Origin: Sitta carolinensis
Taxonomy: Eukaryota > Chordata > Aves > Passeriformes > Sittidae
DNA: 64,000 nucleotides
NCBI GenBank assembly: GCA_032173965.1
Contig: CM063288.1
Coordinates: 14,302,501-14,366,500, forward strand
Direction: 5' to 3'
Positions within the stretch are counted from its first letter, which is position 1; the number at the start of each line of letters is the position of its first letter. Below the pieces are notes generated by a model that was not told where the DNA came from, ran no database searches, and saw nothing but the letters and a program-made list of their open reading frames with translations. Of the stretch, positions 50,483 to 63,457 are shown piece by piece. Made by a program: the position numbers and the translations under genes.

Positions 50483-50604
50483 CACAGTTTCACAGAATAT
50501 TTGAGTTGGAAGGGACACACAAGGATGATTGAGTCCAACTTTTAAGTGCAGGCATGCAGGCATTGAACCCATAACCATGTTGTTAGCACCATGCTCTGAC
50601 CAAA
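50483..50604 (-). mobile_element. tRNA-Ile/CR1 hybrid SINE (TguSINE1-like), 5'-truncated
   Basis: On the minus strand it begins GGTCAGAGCATGGTGCTAAC, matching the tRNA-Ile(AAT) body after box A, through the anticodon-loop region to a box B-like GGTTCAATGCC (50559-50569 on plus). It then joins AAAGTTGGACTCAATCATCC and TTCCAACTCAAATATTCTGTG, the CR1 3' tail. This composite is the passerine SINE family named TguSINE1. The first part of the tRNA head with box A is missing, so it is not expected to be transcribed. Confidence 0.8.
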
Positions 50605-53600
50605 AATCTTTCTGTCTGTTGATTATTCTCCCTCTGGAATTGGGGAAAGTTGTTTACTTATGATGTCTCCAGGGAAGGCATATGTAAGACTTTTGATGGA
50701 CTTTGGTTGGATGAGACTTCATATACAGAGGGTATGTGAGTGCAAAGGTTTTATGACAGAAGATTTTGGGGATGGGAATAAATGAAGAAAGAAAAAGCAA
50801 GTTCTTGTCATGTTCCCTGGGCATGGGGAGAACATGATCATTAGTCTTGAGGAGAAATGGAATAGTGGGAATTCCATTAAGTGTCCCACAGGCACCAGGA
50901 ATATATGAAAGGCAGACATTAAACAGACAAAGACTGAGGTATTCTGGAGAAATGGAGAAGCAGTTATTCCACTTAATGACTTTGAAAAGCAAGGAGAGGA
51001 AACAGATGAGGTTTCAAAGCTTATTACTGGAAAGAACAGCCTTTCATATCTCTTTTCACATTCCAGAAAGAATGGTCTGTTTTACATAATGAGCATTTAC
51101 TTATAGTTCTCCCAGACACACACACAGTGACCTATTTAAAAATGCAAATGGTCGTGAAGTCCCCTTTGGGCAGCAGTGACAAAATCAACGTAGAAGGAAT
51201 AAGGCTAGTCCAGCAAGACAATATGTAATTGCCTTGTAGCTTGTCTGCAAGAGATTTCTCCATAGTCCTCAGGAAATGGGAGCAAGATAGGCTTTAGCAT
51301 TCCAATGACTCACAGCTCAAGGTTTACACATGAGATTGTGTATAATCCCTGTTAACCTAAAGCTGATGATGATTCAGAACTAAGAACTGTGATGAGACAG
51401 AGGACATGTGAAAAAGAACAAACATGATGAGAGAAAAACATGCAGGAATGACTTTTTGCTACTAACAGGTCACTGTAGCTTAAAATACAAGAATGACACA
51501 TACCCAAGGGACCACTGGAAATCAAGGGAACTACATTATGGATGTATGTTACAGATTGAATGTGTGCTGGAAGGCAGGACCAGCTTCACCTTCTAGACAG
51601 CTGTGCACTCCTCAAGGGAAGATTATTCTGCAGAATCTAGTTCTTCACAGAAGAGCTGTGGGCAGTTTCAGAGATTTATTGTGATGTAAAGAGAATTGAA
51701 ACACCAAGTTGCAGCTACATAGAGAAAACATATGTTAGGTACTCAAAGAAAAATAGTTTCCTTTTGTGAAGTCTAACTGCTGGAGTTTTTGTGCAGGAAT
51801 TTCCTTGTGATGGAATCTGGCCTTTAGGTTGCCAGTATCTGGTCTTGAAAAATTATTCTAGGCTGGGCTGCAAATTATTTGTGACTGGTATAAAAACTCT
51901 TCCTATGGGATGAGCAAAACTGAAGAAAATATGAAAATACAGTTCTATCATTCACTCAGTAGCTTCAGAATGGCAGGAATTGTTGGGATGTAATTCTACA
52001 CATGGTTAGGATTTAAGTTGTAGCATAGTTTGGGTTGGAAGGGGGCCTTGAAAAGTCATCTAGTCTAGCCCCTCTGCAATGTTTCTTTAAAGAAACAATC
52101 AACCCCAGTTCCCAATTCCTAGAAAAGCAAATGCACCTGAAGATAATGTAGCCTTAGCTGTAGTCTTTGCCATATGAAGTTTTCCTAAAGTCTCTGAGGA
52201 TTTCTTGTGTGCTCTTAGAGACAGCACGAAACCAGCCAGTGGGGCAGAAGTTGATGTCTTCATTGCATTACAATTTTCCTCTGGGTGGCATTGACTGCAC
52301 AGATTATACTGAGGCAAAATCCCCAGGTACACCTAGAGCTGGCAGCCTGGTTGATCAGATTCTAAATGGTCTGGTGGCAGGGTGCAGGGAAACATGCACA
52401 ACTACTGTGAATGCTGTTCCTCTACACTCTTTTGGGGATTTGTTTGGTACCCAACAAGCCAGGCATGCCTGTGGAGCATGAATTGTTCCCTGCACAAACT
52501 AAAGGCATCAAGGGAACTGAGAGAGGAAGAGAAGGGAAAGACCAAAAAAACTCAAAAGCCATATACAGTTTGAAGTTAGATATTAACTGAAAAAAGAGTT
52601 CTGCTAAGTTGCATCTCCAAGCCTTATGATTCCCCCTCCAGCCTATTTTGTAGCTGTGCATCATTCCCAGCTCTTAACTTCAGATAAAATCAGCAATGTG
52701 TGCTGTGCTTCCAAGTTTGGGAAAAAACCCATTAATTGCAGGAAATTGCCATCTGATTCTGACTCTTGGGAACTGGAATGAGACCCCTCAAATCCTTCTG
52801 TCTTAATGGCTCTTCGAAAGTCACCTCTTCAGAAGGGTACCAGTGAGGCTCCAAGGCACCATTCTCTAGGGACATAACTTTCTCCAATGCTGTAAGGTAG
52901 ACCTCTTGCCAATTTGTTGTGTTAAGTTGCTCCATTTTAGTTTTTCATCTTGTTCCTGCTGCACAATTAATCTCTGCTCTTTGAGACCAGTGTCAACCTG
53001 GTGACCTATCATTATCTCTCACTGGGTTTCCTTGTGTTCCTGAAAATCATTTTGGATGATAAGGTGAGAAAAATTCACATTATGGTGCTGCTATATGAGC
53101 AATTATAGTGTTAAGCATATGTATTTAATTCATGTCCAGAAACTTCTATGAGTAATGAACCAAGTATTCAGGTTTCCCTGCTGCTGAATTTCTAGCATGT
53201 ACAGGTGGTAGGGTTTTTTCAGTGAGAATCTGTGACAAATATTTCAGGACTTTGTGTGTTATTAATAACTTAGTGGCACAGAGAGTGCTGTAACAACTTA
53301 CTTTCATTCTGAGGTTTTCAAAAGAATATTAAGTGTTGCTCCTGTTTTTCAGCTGAGTGGTTTATAATGTAGGGAGGCAGTATGCACACAGATAGGTCAG
53401 TATTGGTAGAAATACAGATGTAGGCAGGGCAAGATTTTTCCTGTGGAGGATTTTGAAGATGCCCATTTTGGGCTGGGGCACAGTCAGGGGCAAAGGCTGT
53501 GCACTGCCTGCATATTCTGTGTCCCAAGGCTGCATTGATTTCCTTGCAGAATTAACAAAGAAACTGTTCTTTACCCACAGGCCTCGAGGGCAGGTATCCT

Positions 53601-56600
53601 CAGATGATGTCTGCAAAAATGGGTTAGATCTGAAAAAAATCCAGTGGAGGCAGGCTGGTTGTGGTGTTTCCTTACCCCCTTATTGTCTGTTCTATTCAAG
53701 AGGCTAAAGCATTTTCTAGCAATAACAGTTTCAAATTGAAATCCTTCCTCTACCTGATTCCTCTTGGCTGTTAATCACTACTCTGTGTCTTTCTCACTGA
53801 AGATGTGCTCTTGCATAAGGGTGTGTTCACAGGGTGACCAGCTGGAAGCTGCACCTACGAGGTGACTTTGAAATACCAACCTAGAGCAGCGTTTTCTGGG
53901 ACACTCTCAGCCTCCTTTGCAGGCCTCATCCCCTCTGGGCCAGAGCTGCTTAGAAAAGAGGTCCTTTACTCTGAGGACAGTGTCTATTTGACCACACTAT
54001 AAGTAAACCCTATGCTTTGCACTTCAGGAGGGCTATGTAGTAGGACGGTGGACTAAATAAAACAGGACATACTTTTACAGTAAAGGAGAGCCAGGCTCTG
54101 CTCTGGGTTCTGCCACAGATACTCTGCACCTTACATTCAATGTACTCCTCATTTCCTCCCTGTTTCTGATTGCCCATTTATCTGTGCAGTGGATAGATCT
54201 TCCACCTGAATCATGGTGGAAGTGCTGTGTTTACCAAGTGACAGCTCTTCTTCCAGCTGCTCTTTGGAGCTGAACTCTGTTCCCTGGGTTACAGTGAGTC
54301 ATCTGGCTTGGCAACTTTGACCATACAAAATTTTGTATGTAAAAATTGTTTGTATGACAAAGGAGTGATTTTTATAGCTCAAGTAGCATCAAGCATAGGT
54401 GATCTTTTAATGAAGTGATACTTGTGCCTGATTGTATTAACGTCACAGGGAGACAAATGAACCTGAGCTGCAAAGAGCCCCCCTGCAGCTATAATTAGAT
54501 GAATAAAGAGGTTCATATTGATCTATACATTGGCATGAGGAAGGAAAGAGCATCACCCATATATGCTTTCAGTACCAAAAGCTGGTGCAGGCTGCAGAGA
54601 TGTCAACTTAAAATTGTGTTCCTAAAGCAAAAATTTCAACCTGCTTGTATGATATTGCTCCACTACTCTGCAAAAGAGGTGGCCTGGAGCAGTCTGTGCC
54701 ACTGGAGCTTTTGGGGTCACTGTTGCCTGGGAGGAGCTGTGTTGCTTTTTGTACTGCGACTAAGAAAGCAGCTGCACTTGGATGATCCAGCAATGAGCAA
54801 GGTGGTGGTCTGGTATCTTAGGAAAACCCATTGTAGGATTTTCCTTCTGTGTTGGCACCAAGTTGGCTTCTGCACTACTCAGTGTCCAGTAGTTCCTGAG
54901 CAGTGATCAGCACCTTCTGGCCAATTCCCCTGGTTTATATACTGAGCATGAGGTTCTGTGGTATGGAATATCCCATCAATTTGGGTCAGTTGTTCTGGCC
55001 ATGCTTTCTCCTGGCTTCTTGTGCACCTGCTCACTGGCAGAGCATCAGAAACTAACAAGTCCTTGATTTAGGGTAAGCGTTACTTATTAACAACTAAGAC
55101 ATCAGTGAGTTATAAACATTATTCTTACAGTAAATCCAAAACGCATCCATGTACCAGCTACTAAGAAGAAAGTTAATTCTCTCCCAGCCAAAAGCAGGAC
55201 ACTGCTGTAGTAGGTCCAGTATGCAGGTCTTTGCTATCTCATGCAGCTGCCTGAGATCCTCATTCCAAGGGGAACATAATCCCTTTCAACTAGGCCCCCA
55301 TTCCCTTGATTGCTTTAAAAAGTATCTAAAATAACATTTTCAAAACTATCAATGGAATCTAATCATCTGTTTATGCTTAATTCTGTATGAGTTTGCAAGA
55401 GGGCTCCGGACACCATTGCTTCGATGCAAGGGATTGTTCATGTACTTTTTGCTGTCTGCTGCAGTGTGGCTGATGGAGACAATGCAGGAATGTGCTATTG
55501 GAGTTGGTGTTGCTCTCTGCTTGGCAAAACAAAACATATAAAAGCATTTCAAAGATCTTACATGCTAGCAAACATATTGTGTCTTCTGGTGGCTAATATT
55601 GATACTTGTGATTAAGGCTTATGGGATTTCTTGTAATTTTGCTGAGTTGTACCCTCGGGGGGGGTGTTTTAGTTCAATTCTCTGAGCAGAGCTTTGCACA
55701 GGACTTTAACACCAGTTTTCAATGCTGCTCTTCACATAAACTCATCTTTCAGTGCTGGTACAACCTTTGCCTTGCTCAGTGTTTGTGCTAGAGGGACAGT
55801 GCACTTTCAGTGCACCTTTGTTTGAGAACAACTTACTGGGAAGTTCTTGAACCCTTTGGTTTATTCAATATATCTTTTAGTTTCTTGGACAGCCATCCTT
55901 CCCCTTTCTGTGCCTCAGAAGGAATACCTGGCTCAGAGGCCACCTGTGAAGGAACTGTAAAAATGCAGTTTTAAGTACATGAGATGGAAAGGGATGAGTA
56001 AACTGTAATAATTTTATTAGAGAAGATACTAAAAGCTGTATTATATACATGAGTGAGGGGAAAATCAGGTCAAGTTTGAGGTGAGCTTGAATCAAAAATG
56101 ATTACCTCTAATTCCATCAAACCTAAATGGTGTTTTCCTGTCTTGAACTGAGTTTTTATCAGCTGAACCAGACCAAACTGCTCAACTCCACCCATATGTG
56201 AATGGTCTGAGACATCATCTGTGATTACAGATCTTGGATCAAGATAAAAATGTGAAACGCGATGTGCTGCATTTTGATTTTATTTTTGCTGGTTTGCATA
56301 CCAATACAGTTTCATTTGCTTCATCAGAGAGATGCTTATTTTGTATATTCTTGTGAATAAAATAAGTCTCTCTACATATCCAGATGGGTCTATGACAAAA
56401 GTAAGGCAGCTGCACTGCAGTAACTGGTTAGTCAAGAACTATACTATATCAGAGAAGTGTTGGTTTTGTTTTCCCCTCTTCCTCCTCACACAGCTTCTGA
56501 AAGTGCAAATGAGACATTCTCCTGACATTGAGAACTGAGAATACAATTAACAAGGGTCTATTGTGCCAGCCTAATTAGTGCTTCTCTTGACTGTCCGTGA

Positions 56601-58084
56601 AAATAACACTATGTAACTGGAGATATTAACTGATTTATAATTCAGGAGTTAGAAAGTGATTTTTAAATTTTTTTATTACTCTTCTACTACATGCTACTTG
56701 TGGAAGAACAGGACAGAAGTGTAGTAGAGAATCACTAATTCAATATGACAGTTGTTTTGCAGTGTGGCAGGTTACACCAAGTTCTTATGTAGCACCTGGT
56801 CTATACAGTGAGTAAAAATAACATCAGGGCTTACATTAAACTCACAGTGGTAAGAAAGAAATTTGAAGCTAATGTTATACCCACATCCCCATCTTACCTT
56901 GTAATGGCCAAATACTGCAGGGAGCCCAGAATGATGGTTCTCTTTGCAGTGTATGGCAAGGTTTTAGTGTTGTTAAGAAAAGTGTTTCTTCTAACATGAT
57001 TTTTTGGAGGGAGCTAAGACTTTAACATTAAAAATCAATATGTGAAATGGACTTAAACCTAAAACTGGGACAAAGAAAAAAATCCCTGTCTTTAGAGCAT
57101 GGTTTCTCATACTTTTCCTGAATGTTCAGTCTTTTGAGGCTGGACAACAAGGGAAGGGCTTTTGGAGAATTTGATGAGTTAAGTATGTAATACTTGGAAG
57201 GGTTAGAAAGCAAAAAGATGTGAAAAACCCAAATCCCTACCCCGTCCTTGCTTTCTGGTTTTTGGAGTGCTCTTTAGTTGAGCTGCAGGTGGAGTCATAA
57301 AATTTGACCCAAATCTTAGGTTGAGTAATGGATTCAATCCACAGTGGACGCACATGTCTGTACCTATTTGTCACATCAGCTGATCTGCAGTGACATGCCA
57401 CATTATCTGCTTCCTGAAGATGGCTTAAAATGCACTGGTGGAAGATTAACCTCCTCTTGCCCTTTGGGCTCAGGGGAGGACAGTGTTCTGAGGAGATATT
57501 TGCATAGCTCTGACCTAGCTGGCTTTTCTGAGATGCCTAGGGCACTTCTGCATGCTTCTGTTCTGCATGATACAGACATACCTTGAGGCAGCTGGGGCTC
57601 ACCTGAGCAATAACAGCTCCTTGTGTGTTTTGGTTACTCTTCAAAAATTTTAATCCTTGAACATCTGTTCTAATTTCTCTTCCATTCTTCTCCTGAGAAA
57701 TATAGGTATGTATGTGGCATCTGTCTCTCACCCTCCTTTGCTTAGATGGAGATAAAGAGTTATTACTATTTGCAAGTGGCCATGGAGTCTGTTAGGATGT
57801 GCCTTCCCCATTTCAGATCTATTTTTTTCCTTGACTGTTTTCTCTTTTTATGTAACTGGAAAAGAGGCCTGTTGTTACTTGTATGTTAGAAGTTCCTTTC
57901 TATACTGAAGCCTTTTGAAACACTGTAAGAACCAGGTACTGTAATTTGAAATAAGAGCCCTGTGAACAAACCCATTTTGTTGTTCTCTTCTAACAGGATC
58001 ATGTCTTACCCCTTGTACATAGTTCCTTTTCAATTACTGAAGTAAAGACCCATCAATAAGCAAGAGCCTTGCACCCTGGGTATA
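50605..58084. other. Intergenic DNA, middle part
   Basis: No gene was recognised. The longest plus-strand ORF (54499-54906, 135 codons) is Cys/Trp-rich, low in conserved motif content and unrecognised. A CR1 3' tip lies at 52022-52100. Short G-run at about 55657. Confidence 0.7.
52022..52100 (-). mobile_element. CR1 LINE 3'-end fragment
   Basis: Plus strand reads AGCATAGTTTGGGTTGGAAG, GGGGCCTTGAAAAGTCATCT, AGTCTAGCCCCTCTGCAATG: the CR1 3' end in reverse. Only the last 80 or so bases can be recognised. Confidence 0.9.
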
Positions 58085-58255
58085 ATCACCTTCTCTCTAA
58101 TGTGGGCATGGCAAGTCACTGGAACAGGTTGCCTGTTGTGGATGCCCCATCCCTGAAAATGTTCAAAGCCAGGCTGGATGGGGCCTGGAAGGCAGGGAGG
58201 TTGAAACAAGATAATCTTTAATCATAGATCTCAAATTGTTCTATGATCATAAAGC
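58085..58255 (+). mobile_element. CR1 LINE 3'-end fragment
   Basis: Contains GTCACTGGAACAGGTTGCC, TTGTGGATGCCCCATCCCTG, GTTCAAAGCCAGGCTGGATG and ends with TTGTTCTATGATCATAAAG, a degenerate octamer tail. Inserted 5'-truncated, same strand as the copy at 23768. Confidence 0.92.
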
Positions 58256-58989
58256 ACTGGTCTCTGTATTTACTCCAGCATGTCTAAACTTGCTGTTTCT
58301 TGTCTCATTCCAGCCCGGGAAGCTATGGGAAGTTGCAGCTGCATCATACTGAGCTGGGCTGGTGCTGCAGAGGACTCTCCTCTTGTCCTCAGGAGTGAGA
58401 CAGTGTTTAATGAAAGCAGCTGTCATGATCCAATGCACTGATGCCTCCAATTTACTGGCAGGCAGTGGGATTTTTGCATTATGGCCATATTAACTAATGA
58501 ATGCTGATAATTGTTATTAATCATTGTCTTGGATCTGTAGTATGAAGAAGCTTTAGTTCCTCCATTGTTACTGTTCGAGGTGAAATGCAAGAACTGCTTA
58601 ACAATGTGTAAGAAGGATAAAAATGGAAGGAAAGGCTTTTTCTCCCCATCTCTCTGAAAAAGCAGCACCTTTTGCAAGGTCTCCAAACATGTGTGAGCTG
58701 CACTGGCTTATGGTGTTCTGGTACCCTCTAGCTCTGTTTATTGCACAAGAAAGTGGTCTTTTGTGGTGTTCCCTCAAAATCCCAATGTGTTGTAGTTGTG
58801 TTTAGTTTGTAAAACTTCTGCGCAGACAGAAGGCAAAAAGTGAAAAGCACTAATTCCTCCCCTCTGGCTGTGGGCATTTTCTCTGCAGTAAAGTGACAAC
58901 ATATTTTGGGTTTAAATGGTTGTACACTAGGGCTTTCTTCTTTTCCCTTCTTTGGAAAGTCATTCTGGAGTCTAGAATTTCTTACAGTA

Positions 58990-59075
58990 GAAAGTGCCTT
59001 GATCAGCTTCATCCTGTTGGACTCAATGATCCTTGTGGGTCTCTTCCATCTCAGGATATTCTGTGGTTCTGTCAT
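58990..59075 (+). mobile_element. CR1-type (or SINE tail) 3' fragment
   Basis: CTTCATCCTGTTGGACTCAA, TGATCCTTGTGGGTCTCTTC, then ATATTCTGTGGTTCTGT: the same tail type as in the SINE at 50483 but with no tRNA part visible, so either a CR1 tip or a head-less SINE. Confidence 0.85.
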
Positions 59076-59629
59076 GACCTGTCTTTGCTCTGATGGAATC
59101 AGACATGGTTTGTGTCTGGTTTCTCAGTCTTTCCTTGACCTGCCCACAGGTGCCCAGTTTGCCGTCACTTTCTGAGCAACTGCTGCTGATTGTTGTCATT
59201 CTTTGATTGACAAACAGAGGAAGCATTGGAAGAGTTTGGCTTTCCATTGCATTTCCAAAATCCCTCTTTTTCCAGACTGATTACAACTAGTCCAAGGAGA
59301 ACAGACACTCGAGCGCAAAAATATAACCCAATCATTATAGTTTGGAGAACTTTGAAAAAGGACCAGAAGGGCCAAAGCCCTTTATTTTCTCAGCAGTTTA
59401 TAGCCTTTACTGAGACATCCTTCTGATACTGAGGAAAGAAAAGGTGATTAAACAAGAAGTAAAAATTACTAGGCCCCAGCTCCCAGTGACACTGAAGATT
59501 AATGCATCTTGTTGGGGATGTTTCAAACCCCATGATATGCTCTGCTGCCTCTGTTCTGGGGCTGTTCAAAGTGGACTCTTCTGCCAGTTCAGTCAGTGAT
59601 GCTGTTAGATTTATTGAGGACTTTGGAAA

Positions 59630-59910
59630 TTAATTGCTTTCAGACCTGAGAAGGGCCTCATTGTTGTCCATCAGAGTTTTAATTAATCAAAGCGGCAGAT
59701 GGGTAGTATCAGCCTCAAATGCTGGTGTAATTAACTCATTCATTTTCATGTTCTCTTGCTCTGTGATGGTTTATAAAGGACATCTTTAATCTAGCTGTCA
59801 TGATGCTGTCCTCGTAGTAGGAGTTAAATCATCAGTCTTTACCATAATTACCCTCTGCCCGGGATACCATTAGGGAAAATGCTGATTTTGCCAATAAAAA
59901 TGAAGGTCCC
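59630..59910. promoter_or_regulatory. Candidate conserved non-coding element (homeodomain-site rich)
   Basis: Dense AT-core motifs (GGAAATTAATTGC, TTTTAATTAATCAAAG, GTGTAATTAACTC, CATAATTACC), together with an E-box CAGATG and a TCF/LEF-like ATCAAAG, within balanced, low-repeat sequence. This texture is typical of vertebrate developmental enhancers. Conservation cannot be tested here. Confidence 0.3.
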
Positions 59911-61019
59911 CCCCTTGGTTTCAGACAGGTGAGTAGAGTTTGACCTGCAAAGATGAGCAGGGCTGGTGAAATTAGAGATGCCTTTGAAAGTCTCTGGAGC
60001 ACACCTTTTTAGGCCCTCAAACTTTAGGAGGTTTTTGTTTGCTGCTGACCAAGTCCTTGCTGGGATATAGTGCTAGTTTGGGAGGTGTTTCTTGGGTCTT
60101 TCTGAATATGCCCTACCAAGGTCATTTGAGACATGTCCTCATCACGAATAGTTGCCCAGGAAACACTCCCAGGCTCATCTTGGTAAGTTGTTAACATAGC
60201 TTTTGGCATGCTTTTGGGCCAAGCTGTCAGTATGAGGGTACCCAGCAAAATTCAGGAGCTGAGACAGGTCAGGAGCAATAGATAGTTGGGATGTGGCCAC
60301 CCTTTGGCCTTTTTTGCCCTGAGGAATAAGTTTGGACTTGGCTGAGTCTGTACCAATCGACATTGGCACCAGAAAAAGGTCCTGAGCACATTGGAATAAA
60401 TGTTGCTATAGATATACTTATCATACATGAAATGAAGGGTTTGAAGTAGAACCAGAACCAAAAGAAAAAAGAACTTAAATTCTGTATATCTGAAATATAA
60501 CCAGTAGTCCTCCTAAATCATCATGTGATGCCTGGGAGGATTTCTGTCTTGTGGCAGCAACTGCTTCAGGAACTTTGGAGTGACCTGCACAACTGCTCAT
60601 ATTCAAATGGCTGCTTGCAGCCTGATAGAGCTGAAATGGTATTTCCCAGTCTGCCTGAAAGGTTGTGAAAAAGCAGAAACTTTTGCCTACCAAGGGCACC
60701 TTTGTCCTGGACCTCTTCCTAAGAAGTGGAGGGAAGGTCACAGCTTTATCTCAACTGTGGCCCCTTACCTGAGGATGGAGGCAACCTCTCCACAGCACTG
60801 GCCATCCCAGCTGTGATGCCAGTGCTTCTCTCCAGCACTGAGGCATCTTAAATAATGAGATCACTCTCCTTTAATGTAGCATCAAAAAAGCAAAGTAAAG
60901 AGTTTGTATCTCTGACTGTTGTGTGAAGACTTTACTGCTGCCTGCATTGTTGCTTTCAAAACATTTGTTAGGAACAAAAAACCCATTAAAATTTAGACCA
61001 AAATCCTCAGCCAAACCAA

Positions 61020-61350
61020 TATTGTGACTTTATTAAGCACAAGGTTTGGGAAAAGAACAGCTTGGCTGTTCTTAATTAAGGTTGTCTTTGCCTGGCAGAT
61101 TAATTACCCAGAATTCATTGCAGATTCCTGGCACCATGGATGTTATTGATCCATTCAGGCTGATAATCTGTGCTGCAGGGATCTGTCTGTGATCCTCCTT
61201 CCATGGGAATTTAGGGAGGGAGGAAAGGAGGGAGCTGGCTGGTAGTTATTAATAGAATTTGGAGCAGGTTTTTTCCCCATGCTAATTAAATCAAAATGCT
61301 AGACAGTTGCATAATCTCATGCATCTCAGTAACAGCAGCAATTACTACCA
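61020..61350. promoter_or_regulatory. Candidate conserved non-coding element
   Basis: Motifs include CTTAATTAAGG, CAGATTAATTACCC, GGATGTTATTGATCC, GTAGTTATTAATAG, ATGCTAATTAAATC and GTTGCATAATCTC, in a sequence without simple repeats or transposon signatures. Includes an inverted repeat AAGAACAGC-TTG-GCTGTTCTT at 61053-61073. A regulatory role is inferred only from texture. Confidence 0.3.
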
Positions 61351-63437
61351 CCACCTTGGGCAGAAAAGTGTGGAAGAAGTGTGGAGACAGGTGCCAAAGG
61401 AAGCAGTGGATTTTTTTTTTTTTCCTGGAGAGGTAAAGTAATGGGATTTTTTTACATGTATTCAGAAACAGAGTGCTGAGATTGTACTGTGAATGTTTCA
61501 AATGCCTCCTGGGCTTCAGTTTTAGTGTAATATGGTGTGTTCAAATCAAGTCCATGGCAAGGAACAGGGTTGCTGGTACCCTTTGACATGCACATACAGG
61601 TTAGGGCTGATCCACCAGTGCAGCCCAAGGCCCACTTTTTGGTGGGGATAGGAAGCCACTGACATCTGCTCCTGTCCTGCAGGAGAATAGCATGTCTTGG
61701 CTTTCCAGAATGAGAGGCTGAGACAGGCTGCAGCTCAAGTGATGGGAGAGGAGCATTGCTGTTTGGGCAGCTGAGAAGGGCAGTGCAAGGAATGTCTCAC
61801 GGGTGCATAACTCTCCCAGAAAACATCAGTTCCTTGTTGTGTAAGGTCATGAGTGATTCCCTTTCACAGATTTATTACTTTGGAAAATTTAATGGGCACC
61901 TGCAGCTTTGGCTTGTTGAGCCCCTGATCTTCTTCAACCTTGCAAATAGCATTTTAAAGCCTCGAAACACCTCCATGTGCCTCTTCTTGTTTGCTTTGGC
62001 TGTCAGACAAATGCCTTAGTTAAACATTTTCAGGCATGATTTCTAATCCCAAGGCTGTCCTTTAGCATGAGACTGTGCTTTCCATCGGGCCAGCTTGTTG
62101 ACTATGGTGGCTTTACTTGCTCCATTTTGTCTGGTACTCAGCCTCTTTCTACCTTTCCTTTTCTGTGCGTTTTTGGCAGGCTTTAAACAAGAAAATAAAC
62201 TATTCCCCAAAGCTCTGAAAGTTGCTTCTCTTACAAGATGTGCTGTAATGATGAGAGTCACAAATGGTGATAGGCATAGGAATAGCTGCCTTGCTGTTTA
62301 GAGAACAACTTTTTGCCAGGGCTTCATCCGTCCAGACTTGAAGAATTTGCTGTTTAAAATATCCTGGATTTCCCCTGAGTGTTTAGAAAGTCAAGCCTGA
62401 GTTTTCAGGAGGTAACAGTAATACGAGGCACAAAATTGGCCTAGGAAGTGGTTTTTTTTACTTTTAGGAAAAGTCGAACAGTATTTTACTTTATGCTTTT
62501 CGCAAATTCAGAACCAAAGTTGAGAATAGGAGGCAGCTTTCAAGAAAGATGTAGTGATCTGTAGACCCTGAGCACAATTAACTGCAGGGCTGAGAGGGTT
62601 GGTTGTTGAAGTCTCATACTGACTGTGGACAGTAGGAGAACCTCACAGTTGTTGTAAGTTCCTTCTCCCTTTTTCAGTGAGTGAAGAAACAACGGCTTTG
62701 GGGACCACATCTTGTGTTCAGCATGGGCTTCCTCTGATTAAGAAAATCAGGGGAAAGATGAATGATGCAACTGCTGGATGCATGGTACTTGGAAAAGAGG
62801 GTGGGTGCTTTTTTCCTAACTTTAAAGATAGGTGTCAATTTAAAATTGAGACAATGGAGGCCAGCCAAGCATCTCAAATCATACTAGACAACTGTGTGGG
62901 CAGTCTGGGGCTGAGCACAATTGAGATGAATAATTCCTAGGAGGCACCTATTTTTCTCTGATGATTACTAAGGAAGCTTAGAATTTGACAAGTGGCCTTT
63001 AGATGTATAAATTTGGGTGAGCTGTAGCTGTAGATGACTACATTAAATACGTACAAAGGCAGGTGGAAATAGATGGCCTTAAGCATTGCTCAGCTGGCAG
63101 AGGTGGTTTACTGGAGATTGAAATCAGTGAGCTTCAAGGGTCACTCCACGTGCTGTGAGCAGAAACAGCTCCAGATCTGGCATCTTCACCACCAAGAAAC
63201 CTTATCTGAATGGAAAAGACATGGCTTGTATGTAAAAGTGGTGCTCAAGTAAAATGATTTTGCTTCCCTGTACACCATTTATAGCTTTGAAAATGGTCCA
63301 TTATGCTCTGACCTGAGACTGCTCTGGTTTGTTAAGTCTTTAGTGATGCAATAAATTTCACAGCATTCACAAATTAGAGAAGGCTTGGGCATTACAAAAA
63401 AAGTATATTAAATACGTGAGTTTATGGATGTCTGTTA

Positions 63438-63457
63438 TTATTTAATGCATTAAATAA
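63438..63457. repeat. Perfect 20-bp palindrome
   Basis: TTATTTAATG followed directly by its exact reverse complement CATTAAATAA, with an ATGCAT core. It could be a dyad homeodomain or POU site, or chance in AT-rich DNA. Confidence 0.9.

Noticed and set aside
50560..50604. Functional tRNA-Ile gene on the minus strand
   Set aside because: The acceptor arm and box A region are missing and the body runs into a CR1 tail; it is a SINE head, not a tRNA gene.
54499..54906. 135-codon plus-strand ORF in the intergenic region
   Set aside because: No recognisable domain, signal or family resemblance, odd Cys/Trp-rich composition, and no promoter or splice context; ORFs of this size are expected by chance in 64 kb.
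61053..61073. Steroid-hormone response element (AGAACA...TGTTCT)
   Set aside because: Half-sites are separated by 7 bp instead of the required 3 bp.
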